Below, one piece after another: positions 1 to 59,200 of a DNA stretch of 64,000 nucleotides. The notes beneath the pieces were generated by a model that saw only the letters and a list, made by a program, of their open reading frames with translations, did no database searches and was not told the DNA's origin. Position 1 is the stretch's first letter. Each line of letters starts with the position of its first letter. Source of the stretch: Arbacia lixula (Eukaryota > Echinodermata > Echinoidea > Arbacioida > Arbaciidae); assembly GCA_963669155.1 (NCBI GenBank), contig OZ022581.1, forward strand, positions 9,067,127 through 9,131,126. The letters are read 5' to 3'. The translations under genes and the position numbers were made by a program.

Positions 1-56
1 TCAGAATAAAGACGCAATACTGTAAACAGGATGAATATTGCAAGCTTACAAACGAT

Positions 57-401
57 GTTACTGATACAATGTTCATCTGTGAAGTATAGAATATCAATGA
101 ATACTGCAAGTGAGAATAAATGCAAAATGCAGAATAAATACAATGGAAAATAAGCAATTCACAATCTTTCAAATGTTTGCAGTGAATTGAAAAAAGGGCA
201 TGATTGTTTCACCAAACATGACCTCAAGTACAATGACGTTGTTACTGATACTATTATGACTTTTGAAGTATAGAATATTAATGAATACTGCAAGTGAGAA
301 TGCATGCAAAATACAGAATAAATACAATGGAAAGCAAGCAATTCACAATCTTTCAAATGTTTGCAGTAAATTGAAAAAAGGACATGGTTGTTTCACCAAA
401 C
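57..401. repeat. Tandem duplication, about 170-185 bp unit
   Basis: Two diverged copies in direct orientation: both run from TGTTACTGATAC through GAATACTGCAAGTGAGAAT and AATTCACAATCTTTCAAATG to GTTTCACCAAAC. About 90 percent similar by eye. Confidence 0.8.
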
Positions 402-763
402 AGTTGACATAACCATTAAGTTCAATGACTTTGCATGATGCTACTACTGAACTTGAATATTTTACCTAATTTGAATTGCGTATGTGTAGCACACACTCCG
501 CATTCAATCAATTGGTACTTTCACACTGTCAAGATTCAAGAAACCCATCACTGTAAGTGCTGTGCTTATCCCCGTTGTTTGTGTAAACTGCTATAGACAA
601 TGCTATACCCCTGTTTAACACAGACAGCATGAATACAGTGAATATAATATCTGCAAGACAGCACAATGTGCACAACATGCAAGAATCTTTGGTTGGACGT
701 CACACCACTAACTTGGCACTATACATTATTTTATTTGCATACAAAGCTATTTCATTTTCATTT

Positions 764-966
764 AAAGGGGAATACCACACTAATCACAAGTTGACTTACA
801 ACAAAAACAGTAGAATAAAAACCAAGGGGATGGTTTAAGTCTGACATTCAAGATGCATAACATTGCTATGACTTGCTTTCATACATTGACCAATCTCTCT
901 GATAGTTCCTGGATTCTTCTGTTTTTATTAAAATACCAGTTTGTTGTTAGTGTGATATTCCCCTTT
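764..966. mobile_element. MITE, about 200 bp, AAAGGGGAATA termini
   Basis: Imperfect terminal inverted repeats: AAAGGGGAATACCACACTAA at the left matches the reverse complement of TTAGTGTGATATTCCCCTTT at the right. Flanks read TTT and AAG, consistent with a TA or TTAA target. No coding capacity. Confidence 0.65.
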
Positions 967-2855
967 AAGCTGGAAGTACTAGAGAAACAAGCAAAGTGTA
1001 AGTACTGTTGGCTACATCTATGAGGTACGAGTGAAGAAACACATACAATACATTATCAGGACAAAATACAATGTGAATATTACATGCTCATGCACAAAAT
1101 CAGTCTCTCTAGTTCAAATATGCAACTGTGGCACATTAAATTTATATGTGCCAAGTGCGTACTTTTCCACCAGTCATAAATCCCACAGAGCTGACTTAAA
1201 TGGATACCCAAGCTACATGTACTCGCTTCCTGCATTCCAACTTTTACAGATAAAAAGTACATTTCACAGGTGAGGAAACATGGTCTTGTGTTCATTTCAT
1301 CCTGTTGGACAGCTGTGCTACATGCCTCAGGATGTGAAGTACATTTCAGCTATTGTATTGGACGTAAGTTTCTTCCTGCTTGAAATGTACATGCATTTCA
1401 AGTTCATTTCTTCATTATACAATAACACATTCCTTTCATAGGTAGGATATAGTGTGTGAAGCGAACTACATATGGTATTCAATTTCACATGTACTGTGCT
1501 TCAAATCAATGAAATACAGTAAGGGAGCCTGAGAGATGTGAGCTAGTAAGCATGTGAAGGTATGGGGAAACATTGATGGTGATAGATCTCACAACTGAAC
1601 CATCTTCATCTGATTCCCATTGATGTAACTTTGTTTTGATTTTGGGGCCTTGCTACAGCCTGTGCACATGTCCCTTTACATGTCACATCTACTTCTATAT
1701 AGCAGAACCCTGACCACTTTTCATCACAAGTAGGTGAATACACACAGCTTTGAATACAGTTCCAACCATTAAAACAGGCAGCATTCATAACTGGCCTCCG
1801 CTTAACTAACTATATTCTGTAATCCCTTACAGAAGCACACACTTTGGCTTACGAAACCTTTACAAAATCAGATGTCATAACATTCTACTGATATACATGT
1901 ATTTTTTCCCATAAAAAAGTACTGAAAGCATACTAGTACAGTGAACATACATTTAAGTACATGAAGATATGAATACAAAAACATGACTATTGTGCTTATT
2001 TCTAGTTATCGCTTTTGTAGGAAGCCTGTGCACATGCAAATTCACACCCAAATACTGTTCATTTGAATTTCACAACACAATTTGAATGCTGGTTGTGATT
2101 TCAGCTATGTATATTCACATAATTTTACTTTCAAAGTGAAGCTCAGTACACAATCGGTTTATAACACACACACCTTATATGACAGATGACATGGCAGCAT
2201 TCCATTTCTACAACTACATGCACTCTTCCTTCTCTTTCTCTCACAGTTTACAATCTAAAAATAATAAAGAATAAACCTTTTTATTCTTGGACATTATGAT
2301 CATTTCCTACTGCCAAAAGAATAATAAAAAATCTCAAATGTCAAACTTCATTCATTGAGTTGAACATTGTAGAGAGTTGCTTAGTTATTAAATTGCCTAA
2401 TATTCCAGGAAACCTGATAACAAATCTTAAAAATATGTGATGATTTACAGCAGTCTAAGATTAATTTAATGCTTTATAATTGATACTCTGCTCACATTTA
2501 TACAATAAATATTATCATAAAAACAAATATGAGATATATAAATGTAAAACTTTCATTAAGTCATTGATCATAATTTTCATTTACTATGATCGATTCGTGA
2601 AAATATGTCTAAAATGTCTGGTATCGGAACTCTGCATACGACGAACGACGCAGAATCTTGCTTCGATGCACACGACTTACATATATTATCACACACATAC
2701 ACACACATAATGTTCTATATTAGAATTCCCTCTTATGTTTCATAAATTACATGGAAAGTGGAAAAAGGGCAACAAGCTAGCCTATTTGGTTGCCATGGTT
2801 TAAAAAATCCTATCAGCATCACTGATGTTTTTGAGGATAGAGGGTTCCATTACCC

Positions 2856-4159
2856 AACAAGGCATTAGCAATATTGTGTCTCGCCCACTTGCGAAAATAA
2901 CCAGAAATATCGCGATCTCCGTTGCTACGCAAAAGAAAACTGAAACAAACAAATAAGCAACTTTAAACAGACAACATCAAAATCAGGTGCAAAATAGTGA
3001 CTTTGAATAAATTTGCATAAATGTGCATGAGTAATGTTTGCCTAAATCTACATCAGTAATGCTCACACATGCTCACACAATTCTGTGCACAAGTTAGGAA
3101 GCCTTCACCAAGAGTCTTGCAAGTAAACTTTAATGTATGACCTCAAATGACCTTTGACCTTATCCTGTGACCTCCAACGGTACCATAACATGAAGGTACC
3201 CCCAGTGCATCTATGACCCAAGTTAGGTTGTAATCCAAGCAACCTATGTGAAGTTATTTGTCAAAAGAGAGTCTTGCAGGTAAACTTTAACGTATGACCT
3301 CAAATGACCTTTGACCTTATCCTGTGACCTCCAACAGCACCATAACATGTAGGTGCCCCCAGTGCATCTATGACCCAAGTTAGGTTGTAATCCAAGCAAC
3401 CCATGTGAAGTTATTTGTCAAAAGAGAGTCTTGCAGGTTAACTTTAACGTATGACCTCAAATGACCTTTGACCTTATCCTGTGACCTCCAACGCCACCAT
3501 AACATGAAGGTACCCCCAGTGCATCTATGACCCAAGTTAGGTTGTAATCCAAGCAACCTATGTGAAGTTATTTGTCAAAAGAGAGTCTTGCAGGTAAACT
3601 TTAACGTATGACCTCAAATGACCTTTGACCTTATCCTGTGACCTCCAACAGCACCATAACATGAAGGTACCCCCAGTGCATCTATGACCCAAGTTAGGTT
3701 GTAATCCAAGCAACCTATGTGAAGTTATTTGTCAAAAGAGAGTCTTGCAGGTTAACTTTAACGTATGACCTCAAATGACCTTTGACCTTATCCTGTGACC
3801 TCCAACGGCACCATAACATGAACGTACCCCCAGTGCATCTATGACCCAAGTTAGGTTGTAATCCAAGCAACCTATGTGAAGTAATTTGTCAAAAGAGAGT
3901 CTTGCAGGTAAACTTTAACGTATGACCTCAAATGACCTTTGACCTTATCCTGTGACCTCCAACGCCACCATAACATGAAGGTACCCCCAGTGCATCTATG
4001 ACCCAAGTTAGGTTGTAATCCAAGCAACCCATGTGAAGTTATGGATCATAAGAGAGTCTTGCAGGTAAACTTTAACATTTGTGACGGACGACGGACGACG
4101 GACGGACGCCATTTGGATCCCTTAGTCTCGCCTTCACCTCCGGTGGGCGAGACAAAAAA
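2856..4159. repeat. Repeat family A, copy 1: six 157-bp tandem units with TGACCTTTGACCT
   Basis: Shares with 24823-25811 the same 5' block (AACAAGGCATTAGCAATATT then GTGTCTCGCCCAC), the same 157-bp tandem unit, a GACGGACG microsatellite and the same 3' block ending GTGGGCGAGACAAAAAA. GTCTCGCCCAC and GTGGGCGAGAC are inverted. Units start near 3141, 3298, 3455, 3612, 3769 and 3926, all exactly 157 apart. Copy 1 has about 200 bp of extra sequence between 5' block and array. A nonautonomous mobile element is the likeliest nature; its class is not clear. Confidence 0.85.
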
Positions 4160-5281
4160 GGATTAAGGATTAAGGGAATTCATGTAAATCGAGTTGATTA
4201 GATAAAAACAAATAATATATTTTTAAGTATCAGCGTCATGTCATAACATCTTCTTCTGAAAACGTTCTGCTTTCATAAAAGTGATGCAGTGAAGATTGTT
4301 ACTTCATAAAGTCACACTTCAAGACACAGTACAATCCTAATCAGCCTTGACTTAAACCTGACCTTTTACATCAAATGAACGTAAACGAAGAGGAACAGCT
4401 GTGGCCACGATTTGATAAAAAGTGTCTTAAAAGTTCTTTAAAATGCTTCCATGATGAGAGTGAATTTAAATACTACATACTATTCAGAAAAATGGTAAAA
4501 CTTCTGGTAACACCATGTGGTTGTTTTTTGCAGGATATTTTGACCCACTTATGGGGTGAAGAAAGGAATGGAAAGAGTGAAAAGAGGAGAGATTAATTTT
4601 CATTTAACACTTATACAAAAGCTGTTTTAGCTTTGGTTATTGGTGTTAAAACCAAAAGGCAATGTGATGAAATGGAACTAGAAGAATGAGAGACAAAAAA
4701 TGTCTTATCAAACAGCTGTACATATCCATTCAAGCAAAAACTTGTCTTTTGTAATAGTACAGTAAATAAAGTATTAATGACTTTTATACTTTTATACATA
4801 TAGGACAAAGTTGCAATCATCCGATCAAAAGAATGAATTTCAGGAGCTTTGAACAATTGTGGCAACATGAGCGAACTAACAACTTTTATGATATGGGGCA
4901 CTGATGTACCAAAAATATCCAAAATTGAAATTGTCATCTTTCACAAGCTTCGCCTAACTTCCAACATAGCTATGGAAAAAAAAGCAAACATTGAATGCCG
5001 AGCTTGACTGCGATCAAGAAACTAGAGATGGTGGACGGTTAATAGAATATGTGCAAAGACCCCTTCTTACTTTACATCTGCTTCAAAAATAGATCATAAT
5101 AAATAAGTCTGACTGAGACTTCGCATCACACATTGCAACAAGCCTAGTACACATAGAACCCCTTTAGCACAACCATGATAAAATGATGTCATGGAGATAA
5201 TACTCTGAAGTTATAAACATTTGTTCTTATTTACACTTTCTTACATATGATTGTGTACACAGTGAGATGCAAATGCTTTGA
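4160..5281 (-). other. Probable kinesin 3' UTR / downstream flank
   Basis: Directly downstream of the stop. No AATAAA on the minus strand is seen between 4160 and 5281, so the 3' end is not defined and may lie farther left, past the family A repeat. Short open frames here (for example 4611-4937) show no recognisable protein. Confidence 0.4.
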
Positions 5282-33738
<28,457 letters not shown>

Positions 33739-33870
33739 GGTGATTGTGTGTTTATGCTGCCAAATCGGGTACAAAAATGTTGATCATCCCTCTCCTTGTA
33801 AGTTATAGGTAGACTATATCTCCATTATCAGTGGCAACAGCATACACATTAACATTGATGAATTCAGGGC
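33739..33870 (-). other. Kinesin 5' UTR part of first recognised exon
   Basis: On the minus strand a good acceptor (TTTCTTTCCAG ending at 33871) opens an exon that runs to the donor at 33723. Its first 132 nt precede the ATG and contain an in-frame TGA, so they are untranslated. The acceptor implies at least one more, noncoding exon upstream, probably in the CpG-rich stretch near 35.2-35.6 kb; I could not fix its donor. Confidence 0.6.
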
Positions 33871-33984
33871 CTGGAAAGAAAATAATAAAACAGTCAAGGG
33901 CAACGAAAACAAGTCAAAGTTCTAGGAGACTAAGCTACCATACTCTCATCTCATCAATTGCTCTGATACAGTTCTTCAGCTAAA

Positions 33985-34590
33985 AACTCAGTTAGACCAC
34001 TGCACTGTATAAGTGCACTCCAAGTACAACCTTCCCTCACTCCCATCCCTTCTATCTGAAGACTTCTCATACCGGCACTGGAAATCCATGTCCAGAAGTA
34101 AAGTGTATGATGCCAAAATTGAAGAAGGCGGCCAGACCATGCTTTAAGAAACTCTCATCACTCAAGCTCTGGAGAGACCTCTCAATGCTTCCCAGAATAT
34201 CCTCACTTTATCCCCTCTCACTCCCAACCCACTTTGGTTCAGCTGTGATCCTACGTGCCCAGTTGTTCACTTCCACTTACCCCACTCAACGATGCCTAGT
34301 CAATATTGGGAAGAGCTCTGACTCAACTTGCAAGCTCTCTTCTCAAGAGGAAGAAAGTACTATCCATTTTCTAGCATTGTGTCCAATCTTCCTAGTGCAG
34401 CGGCTGGATCTCCTACATCATGCTGAGAACCTCGACCTGCCTGCCTTTATTCTACAAAATCTTAATGGTAACGGCCCACGAATCTTTGCAACTTCTATCC
34501 TCTTCCCTTCACAATCCCTGCCCTCAGCTCCTGCCTTCTCTCTCTGACATGCCACTGCTAATATATCCTGAAAATACACCTATGTAGACA
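33985..34590 (+). mobile_element. LINE protein C-terminal remnant with damaged zinc knuckle
   Basis: The frame at 34107-34547 reads FGSAVILRAQLFTSTYPTQR, then C-K-L-S-S-Q-E-E-E-S-T-I-H-F-L-A-L-C-P. This resembles the CxxC..H..C tail domain of non-LTR retrotransposons, with the second cysteine changed to serine. Upstream part is lost. Confidence 0.6.
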
Positions 34591-35159
34591 GCATCATCTA
34601 GAAAGGACCTAATCCACCCCTTACATGCAGCCTGCTGCCGATCTCCGAATACTGAATATCGGAGGAAGGAAACCTACAAGAACAAGTACAAGTAAAACAA
34701 AACCAACACACGTGCACACTACAGAGCCCAGAGAATCAAAACACCAACACTGTCATGACTGTGATTCATTTAAAAATACTTTGTTTAAAAGGTATCAGAC
34801 ATGAAAAAGTTTATGCCTAGCAACTTAGTTTGAATACAGACCTGTATGATATTACAGTTTGTAACGTCGCAATGATCTTCTCAAATCAAAGTTCGCACAT
34901 TGTTCGTATTACGCTTCTTCTTGTCTGCTCTCTTGTCTCAAATCAAAGTTCCAACACTAAACATTAACACACGTACAGTCGCCCCCACATTTCAGCTCAG
35001 CAGTGAACTCATAAGGACGAAATAAACTGATTACATAAATACATGTATCTATTGCTCACATATAAGCATTCTCAACTTACTCAGGCAGCAAAACTCGTCA
35101 CTGGTCCAAACAAAAGTATTTTTTAATTAAATAGTTCCAAAGTAACATAGTTTCCTGAA

Positions 35160-35600
35160 TAAATCTTGTCTTCCATGGATAACATGAGAGGTCGTGTGTT
35201 GCGAGATTGCGAGTGTGTGGACCGTTTTGGCCGCGAGCTACATGTAGTGACGACGGATCGGTTAGCTCGCTAGCTAGCTCCACGCGGGGAGCTCGGGCCC
35301 AAAGTGTACACCTGTACGTAGATGGCTATGCATGCGTGCACATAGCGACGGCTGTGGGAACGGACGCCGTTGGTGTAATAGCTTGAATATCCGATATCCG
35401 TCAGACACTTTCACACGGTATGTAGCGTGATGGCCGGACAGTCTGCGCGTGAAATGTTTCGAGATTCTGGGTAATGAAGCGACAGCTGACTGAGCGGGCG
35501 CTTTGGCGGGCGGTGTCCACTCTGTAAAGCTAGTAAGTAACCAGCTGTTCGACAACAACAACGCCATCGGTGGCACATCATCCTGCTAGTTACCTCTCGT
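35160..35600. promoter_or_regulatory. CpG-rich patch, candidate kinesin promoter / noncoding first exon
   Basis: Locally GC- and CpG-rich against an AT-rich surround, upstream of the first recognised kinesin exon. No TATA box or donor could be fixed with confidence; the reading 35274-35576 on the minus strand is open but not recognisable. Confidence 0.35.
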
Positions 35601-35614
35601 TTTGACTTCGTACT

Positions 35615-36760
35615 TATTGCAGAACCACCACCACCACCACCACCATCACCACCGCGTCACCACCACCCAATCCTTCCAGCCCCCCCCCCCAAACCGTATA
35701 CACCCTATCCTACCGCCACTTTTCTGACACTTCCAACACCACCACTACCCCTGTCACCAGCACATCATCCTACCTACACCAACTTCACGTTTTCCCCATC
35801 TTACCACTATAGTCACCAGCCTCCTTGTCAGACAGGCATAACAAAATCAACAACACCACATCCACCTCATCCTAACACTAGTTCATATCTCGTGCTTGAC
35901 ACTATCGCTACCACCAGCATCAACACCATCACCACGGTCAACACCACCCCTGCTACCGGCCCGACACCACCGCCACCAAAAGACTCAATTCACCCTTTCC
36001 GACCACTAGTTATCTCCTGCCCGACACCATCTCCCCATCCTTATACTTTACTTACCTCCAATCCGATATAGCTTTAACGGATAGTGCAGTAAATCACCGT
36101 ATATGGCTCACAATCACTTTCTGGATCTGACGTTTTCTACAGTGGGGCCACTCTGTCTGCCACAGTGCCACTATCAAACATCCATCCACCCACCCCAATT
36201 ATCATACCACTTATAAATCATGTCGACACCGCCACTTCTACCAATGACTCCATAAAACCCTCTTATCCGACAACACCGTCACAAACTACATCACATTTAA
36301 CCGCATCCTACTAAACTCCTACTAGCCAGGCCATCACAACCATCAACACCACCACTACCACCACCGCCTTTCACTATGTACCATTTGTTTCCTCCTATCC
36401 AAAACTACGACCACCACGTATCGCCACCTCCCATCATACCACTCCGGTTACCTCCCATCCAATACCACCATCTCCCGTCATACCACTGGTTACATCCTAT
36501 CCAACATCACCCCCCCCCCCCCACGACCACCACCACCACCACCACCAGGCTCACCATCAACCATTAATTGTGTTTCCTTCTATCCGACACCACGACCACC
36601 CACGTACCTCAATATACCACCACCACCATCTCCCGTCAATCCATTAGTTACATCCTATCCAACATCACCATCACCATCATCAGTACCACCACCACCTTAC
36701 ATTCTTCCACTAGTTACCTCCTAACCACCACCACCACTTCCTATCCTTCCATTTCTTACC
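35615..36760. repeat. Degenerate CAC/ACC-rich low-complexity tract
   Basis: About 1.1 kb of diverged ACC/CAC trinucleotides with recurring words such as CATCATACCACT, GTTACCTCC and TATCCAACA. Likely an old minisatellite between the two genes. Threonine/proline frames across it are artefacts. Confidence 0.8.
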
Positions 36761-36789
36761 TCCCATCAAAATCAAAACTTGAAAAATAA

Positions 36790-36896
36790 CTTTTTTATCC
36801 TTTGGCGGACTTTCATAAAAACCTTCACTATTTTTTTTTTCGTGTCTTTGCTTTTATAGGAACAAAGTTAATTTCAGGGTGACCTATCCCTTTAAC
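36790..36896. mobile_element. Truncated MITE of the AAAGGGATAGTTCACCCT family
   Basis: CTTTGGCGGACTTTCATAAA ... TTCAGGGTGACCTATCCCTT; right end only. Followed by a poly-C run (36959-36979). Confidence 0.55.
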
Positions 36897-37429
36897 GACG
36901 CGTATTTATCCGCCGTAGATTGAATCCGTCGGAAAGAGCCGCGTCGATTTTCGAAGACCCCCCCCCCCCCCCCCCCCCCTCACCCCCACTCCATCCCCTC
37001 CTAAGACGTATTATCCTATCAATGTGTAGGGGATTTGGATTAAATTCCATTGAAAAATATCCACATTTTTTTGTTTTCATGCAAGAAACCTTCATGAATA
37101 ATTGGAAGAAATAGTGCAAATACTGTTCGGTGATCAATAATGTCTTTTTTTCGCAGCTCATCTACTCAGGGAGGTGAAATCGTGTCAAATAAAACTCACA
37201 CCGCCCTGATTCGATGATTTCCACATTTTCCTGGCGAGAGCTCGGGCATGAATTTTGTGATTCTTTTATTTTAGACACCGTATGTCAGACGCAGACGCAC
37301 ATGTCTTTGAAAATCCATATATGTACAATTATCCTGGTAGACATATAAATGCCCGATTCCCTCCTATTTGTATCCCCTTTCCCTTCAATACGATGATAGC
37401 TACGTTGTCACACCTTCACTAGTTAGAAA

Positions 37430-37725
37430 GCTAAAGGTTACATGCCTGTTTGTCTCCATTTTGACCGCCGGATTTGGGTCGTCCTTTGCGAGGTTGTGAC
37501 CTTTGATCTGCCGCGCGTGCGATCGTTCCTGCTTTGTGTATTTCATAGCGTGATTTATGAAAGCACTTTCAACGTACGCGTTGCGTTCGCTTCCATCGTG
37601 CGTACGTACCGGCGCGGCGTGTACAAACACGTGTGTGTCCGTCATCCATCCAACCGTTGCTTGCCAGTCAATTCCTGATTTTTTAATTCCAAATTTCAAC
37701 TAGTGCAGAGGAAAAATCACAAATT
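37430..37725 (+). promoter_or_regulatory. Candidate RNMT promoter and 5' UTR
   Basis: CpG-rich stretch (CGCGCGTGCGATCG, CGTACGTACCGGCGCGGCG) 100-290 nt before the RNMT ATG. No TATA box seen; the transcription start is not determined. Confidence 0.45.
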
Positions 37726-55446
<17,721 letters not shown>

Positions 55447-55930
55447 GGAGGAGGATGGAGGGATAGATGGATTGCTAGTGGTAAGAATTGTTTCTATCAC
55501 ATGATGGTAGGGGTGGTAAGAGGAGAAGGCGAGGTGGAGGAGGATGGAGGGAAAGATGGATTGCTAGTAGTAAGAACCGTTTGTATCGATGATGGGTAGG
55601 GGTGGTGAGAGGAGGAGAAAGGAGGAAAGAGGGATAGATGGATTGCTAGTGGCAAGAACCATTCCTATTACATGACAGGTAGGGGTGGTAAGAGGAGAAG
55701 GAGGAGGAGGATGGAGGGATAGATGGATTGCTAGTGGTAAGAACCATTCCTATTACATGACAGGTAGGGGTGGTAAGAGGAGAAGGAGGAGGAGGATGGA
55801 GGGATAGATGGATTGCTAGTGGTAAGAACCATTCCTATTACATGACAGGTAGGGGTGGTAAGAGGAGAAGGAGAAGGAGAGGTGGAGGAAGGTGGATTGC
55901 TAGTGGTAAGAAGTCTATCATGTTAGGTAG
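55447..55930. repeat. Minisatellite, six units of about 82-89 bp, starting at the RNMT stop
   Basis: Anchor ATTGCTAGT occurs at 55471, 55560, 55642, 55727, 55812 and 55896. Units are GA-rich (GGAGGAGGATGGAGGGATAG) and most contain AGTGGTAAGAA, a donor-like string. Probably within the 3' UTR or a 3' UTR intron. Confidence 0.9.
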
Positions 55931-56280
55931 GTGTGGTGAGAAGAGGAGGGGAAGGAAAAGAGGAACAGGGACAAGAACAAATATTTGTGCTACTTTGTAT
56001 ATTATTGCATGTTTATTAGGTGTGTAACTTTCATGGATTGTTTTTATTTTTCTGTTCTCTACTTGAATTTCAGCAGGCTGTACTTTCAGAGACGGGCACC
56101 TGGAATGGAGACTAGGGGCAGACTCTTCCGAACAGTGTGCAAGTTGCGGGTATTTTGAAAAAACAACCACAACCTGGAAAATGGTAAAAGTAAAGAAAAT
56201 GTACAATAAGTCATTTCAGCACAAAACTTACAGCTGAAGATAGGGTGGGCCAAGCTAAGAGTTTGGGAAATAAACCAGTG
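55931..56280 (+). other. Likely RNMT 3' UTR end region
   Basis: An acceptor-like TACTTGAATTTCAG near 56073 and an AATAAA at 56269-56274 are the first candidates for a spliced 3' UTR and polyadenylation. Not decisive: later signals exist. Confidence 0.3.
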
Positions 56281-59200
56281 ATGAATTACATGTATGAAAT
56301 GGTATTTCTCTATTTTATGTGAGTCATCTTTCCAAGAACGATTCAAGCTCAGATCATCAGGATCTTCATTTATATTTTGGTCAATCATATCGTGTCTTTT
56401 AAGTGACCAACATGTGAATCATGATTTCCTATTTGATATCTATTATGTGCCGTAGGAGTGACCATGGAGGATGGAATGTGGCATCGAAGAATAGGGTGTG
56501 ATATCAAAGGTCAAAGTTTGATATATAGAATGTTATGGGCTATGCAAAGTCCTTGTGTATAAAAATGCTGTCTTTTTTGTCTTGTAAATCTTTTGCTTCT
56601 GCTTTTATGTTTATTTTTGGACAGAACATTGTATCTTCTTGAGTAGATTATGCAAAGCAATCCCCTAAACTAGATTTATGTGTGGGTGCTGGACTGGTCA
56701 ATATTGTCCGAAAATCTCTGAAAGCTCCCTACCAAAGGATCAAACCATGCATGTACACAGTAGGGTATTATGATAAGGACTCATAATATCAGCTTAGATA
56801 AGTTTGAAATCTTGCGTTGATATGTTAAAATGGTTTTAAAGTTAAGCCTACTTTTCTAGCTTTTATGCAATTTTAGTCCCATTTCTTATGCCCCCCCCCC
56901 CTCACACTTCTATTTATATTTCTGCTTTAGTGCTGTTTGGTTTTCAAAAGCACTGTAATAGCACTCGCACGTCTGTATATGCATAGAAATACATTAAAAA
57001 AATTACTAACCTCAGATGCTTGTCGGTGAAAACGTTGTCATGTTATGGTTAATGTTATAATTAGTGCTTAACAATGTTTCTCTCCTTTATTTTGGTGAGG
57101 GAGATTGGATATGTGTGTAGTCAATTTGTTGTGTATAACTGTAAATACAAGATGTGTGTTGTTATAAATGCATCATACCTCACTGCTATTGAACAGACCT
57201 AGTGTCTTTTTGTGTACATTTATCATCTGTGCGGCACTCACAATCACCACTCTTAACGACATTGTGACCGCAATTTAGCATGCCCTACTCCTCCACCCCA
57301 CAAGGAAATTGCCCAGATTAGTGGAGACTACTCTAATCAGTTTTCAGTCCCAGTGCTTGATCATATTGTGTGTTGCTGCTGTATTTTGGGCTGGTTCACT
57401 TAGCCGTCAGCCGTGGTACTAGTACTAGTACTGGTACTGGTATGTTGTTGGGAGAAAAGGCTAGCATGTCTGAGTCCCTGCAAGTTTGATAGTTTTAATC
57501 ATGATGTCATTAGAATAGGTTCAATCAATTTTAGAGTCCTTACTTTGAGTTACATGACTGTAAGATTATGATTGACAGCATCTTAAACAAATCACTGTCA
57601 GTGAAGCAAACCAATAATATAAATATGTCATTTTTGTGTGCCATTGATTGTATAAGAACCTCCTGTTACATCTAGGATAAAAACAAAACATCATCCGTGC
57701 CAATGCGCATATTTAATTGAAGATTGCGTTCCATCTACATCATTACGTGTTAAGTTTCTACATAGTACACATTAGAATTGTATATAATGATAACCGCCAA
57801 AGGATTCTCATACATTTTAAGGCACCGGACAGTAGCAAGGAGTATTATCTATGTGTGAGTTCATGTGGGTTTGGAAAGAGTCAATCATGTGGTCACCTAT
57901 GATAGTGGTCAGTCCTGGCCACCGTCATCTACTCCTTTGACCAACATCTAAAGTGACGCATAGTATATATGTTGCAAAATATTCCTTTCTAGCTGCTCCT
58001 ACAGCGTGCACTTGTTTATTAGGTAAAACTTAACGTTGTTCCTCCATATTGCTTTTGCATATATTGTAGACTCCTGTGTTGTTTAGTAAGTGTTAGTCTC
58101 ACTTTCCTTAATTAGATGTTTATTAAACTCGTTGAATTTCGAGCTAATAGGCGCACTCCTGTCACATAATTGCATGATTTCTGCAGATTTCCTGTATGCT
58201 AGAATGGGTGGAACACTGCCTATGGTCGAGTTTCTCCCTCAACTGCTGCCACACTGTATGCCATGCAAATTATCATTATATATCATATGTATGCTATGAT
58301 GGACTTTGCGTGGTGAGGGACCCATTGAAAGAAACAAGAACACTCTGTCACTAGTTACAATAGTTACTTTCAATAGTTACTTTCAATAGTGCGTCCACTG
58401 TGAAGAGGCATGCTTTACATTGAGATTCTACTGGTTGTTACTATGCAAAAGGTAAAAGAGCTGCTCTTAATCAAGATCACAGTGCCTTTTCTCCCAGTAA
58501 TTACAGGGATATGCATCCTGTTTTGTTTTGGTTTGGGGCAATTCCACAGGTTTGGTTAAAGTCGTGTAACGTGAGGAACCAAAGCTTCTTTATTTAATTG
58601 AAAAAAAGTTTCTGTGCTGAGGATGTGATTGCGTGTCATGGAAAGGTGGACTGTTTGCTTCCTAAATAATTATTCACATAATTTCTGCAAAACTATAACA
58701 GAATATGAAATGAAGAACCTTTGGTTACTCATGTTACATTCATGACTTTAACCAAACCTGTGGAACTTCCCTTTGTCCTGTTGATTGTATGATCATCAGG
58801 TCAATAAGCATCTCAACAAAGATGGTATTGCAAATTCCTGGACATTTTAAAGTTGTTTCAAATGTGTGATTAAAGTTCATTGTTATAACAAGCTATGTAC
58901 AATGTCATTCCAATTTCACACCAGGGCCCTGTTGCATAAAACTTACCATTGATGGTAACTTTGCTGTCAATGGTAACTTATGTGGAAACCTGGAATTTGA
59001 TTGGCTGTTGAGCGAATTTGCCATGGTAGTAACAACTGACGACAGAGTTACCATTAATGGTAAGTTTTATGCAATGGGGCCCAGAGATGGAATGTAGTAT
59101 ATTTCTAATATTATTTTCATCAAAACTGTTGGGAAATGCATGGAGAGGATAATGTAATACTACTATGAATGGGATGATCACTGATGATCTTAGTTTGAAG

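Larger units (their letters stand above)
1..2855. other. Left flank without recognised gene
   Basis: AT-rich sequence. Contains a tandem duplication (57-401) and one short terminal-inverted-repeat element (764-966). Only short frames with no domain signal are open. Minus-strand AATAAA motifs occur near 2279 and 731 and could belong to a long kinesin 3' UTR. Confidence 0.5.

Noticed and set aside
1606-1788. Cys-rich 60-codon minus-strand frame as a possible secreted peptide
   Set aside because: No signal peptide, no spacing of cysteines matching a known fold and no splice partners.
2856-4159. Regular 157-bp repeats resembling a CRISPR array
   Set aside because: Whole units are repeated without unique spacers, in a eukaryotic intronic/intergenic setting.
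4611-4937. 108-codon minus-strand frame as a possible last exon or gene
   Set aside because: Lies after the kinesin stop, no domain, composition like the surrounding AT-rich DNA; treated as 3' flank.
35274-35576. 100-codon minus-strand frame as kinesin first exon
   Set aside because: Frame does not connect to the recognised start; an in-frame stop precedes the ATG at 33738, so any upstream exon is noncoding.
36376-36789. His/Pro/Thr frames upstream of RNMT
   Set aside because: Come from the degenerate CAC/ACC tract.
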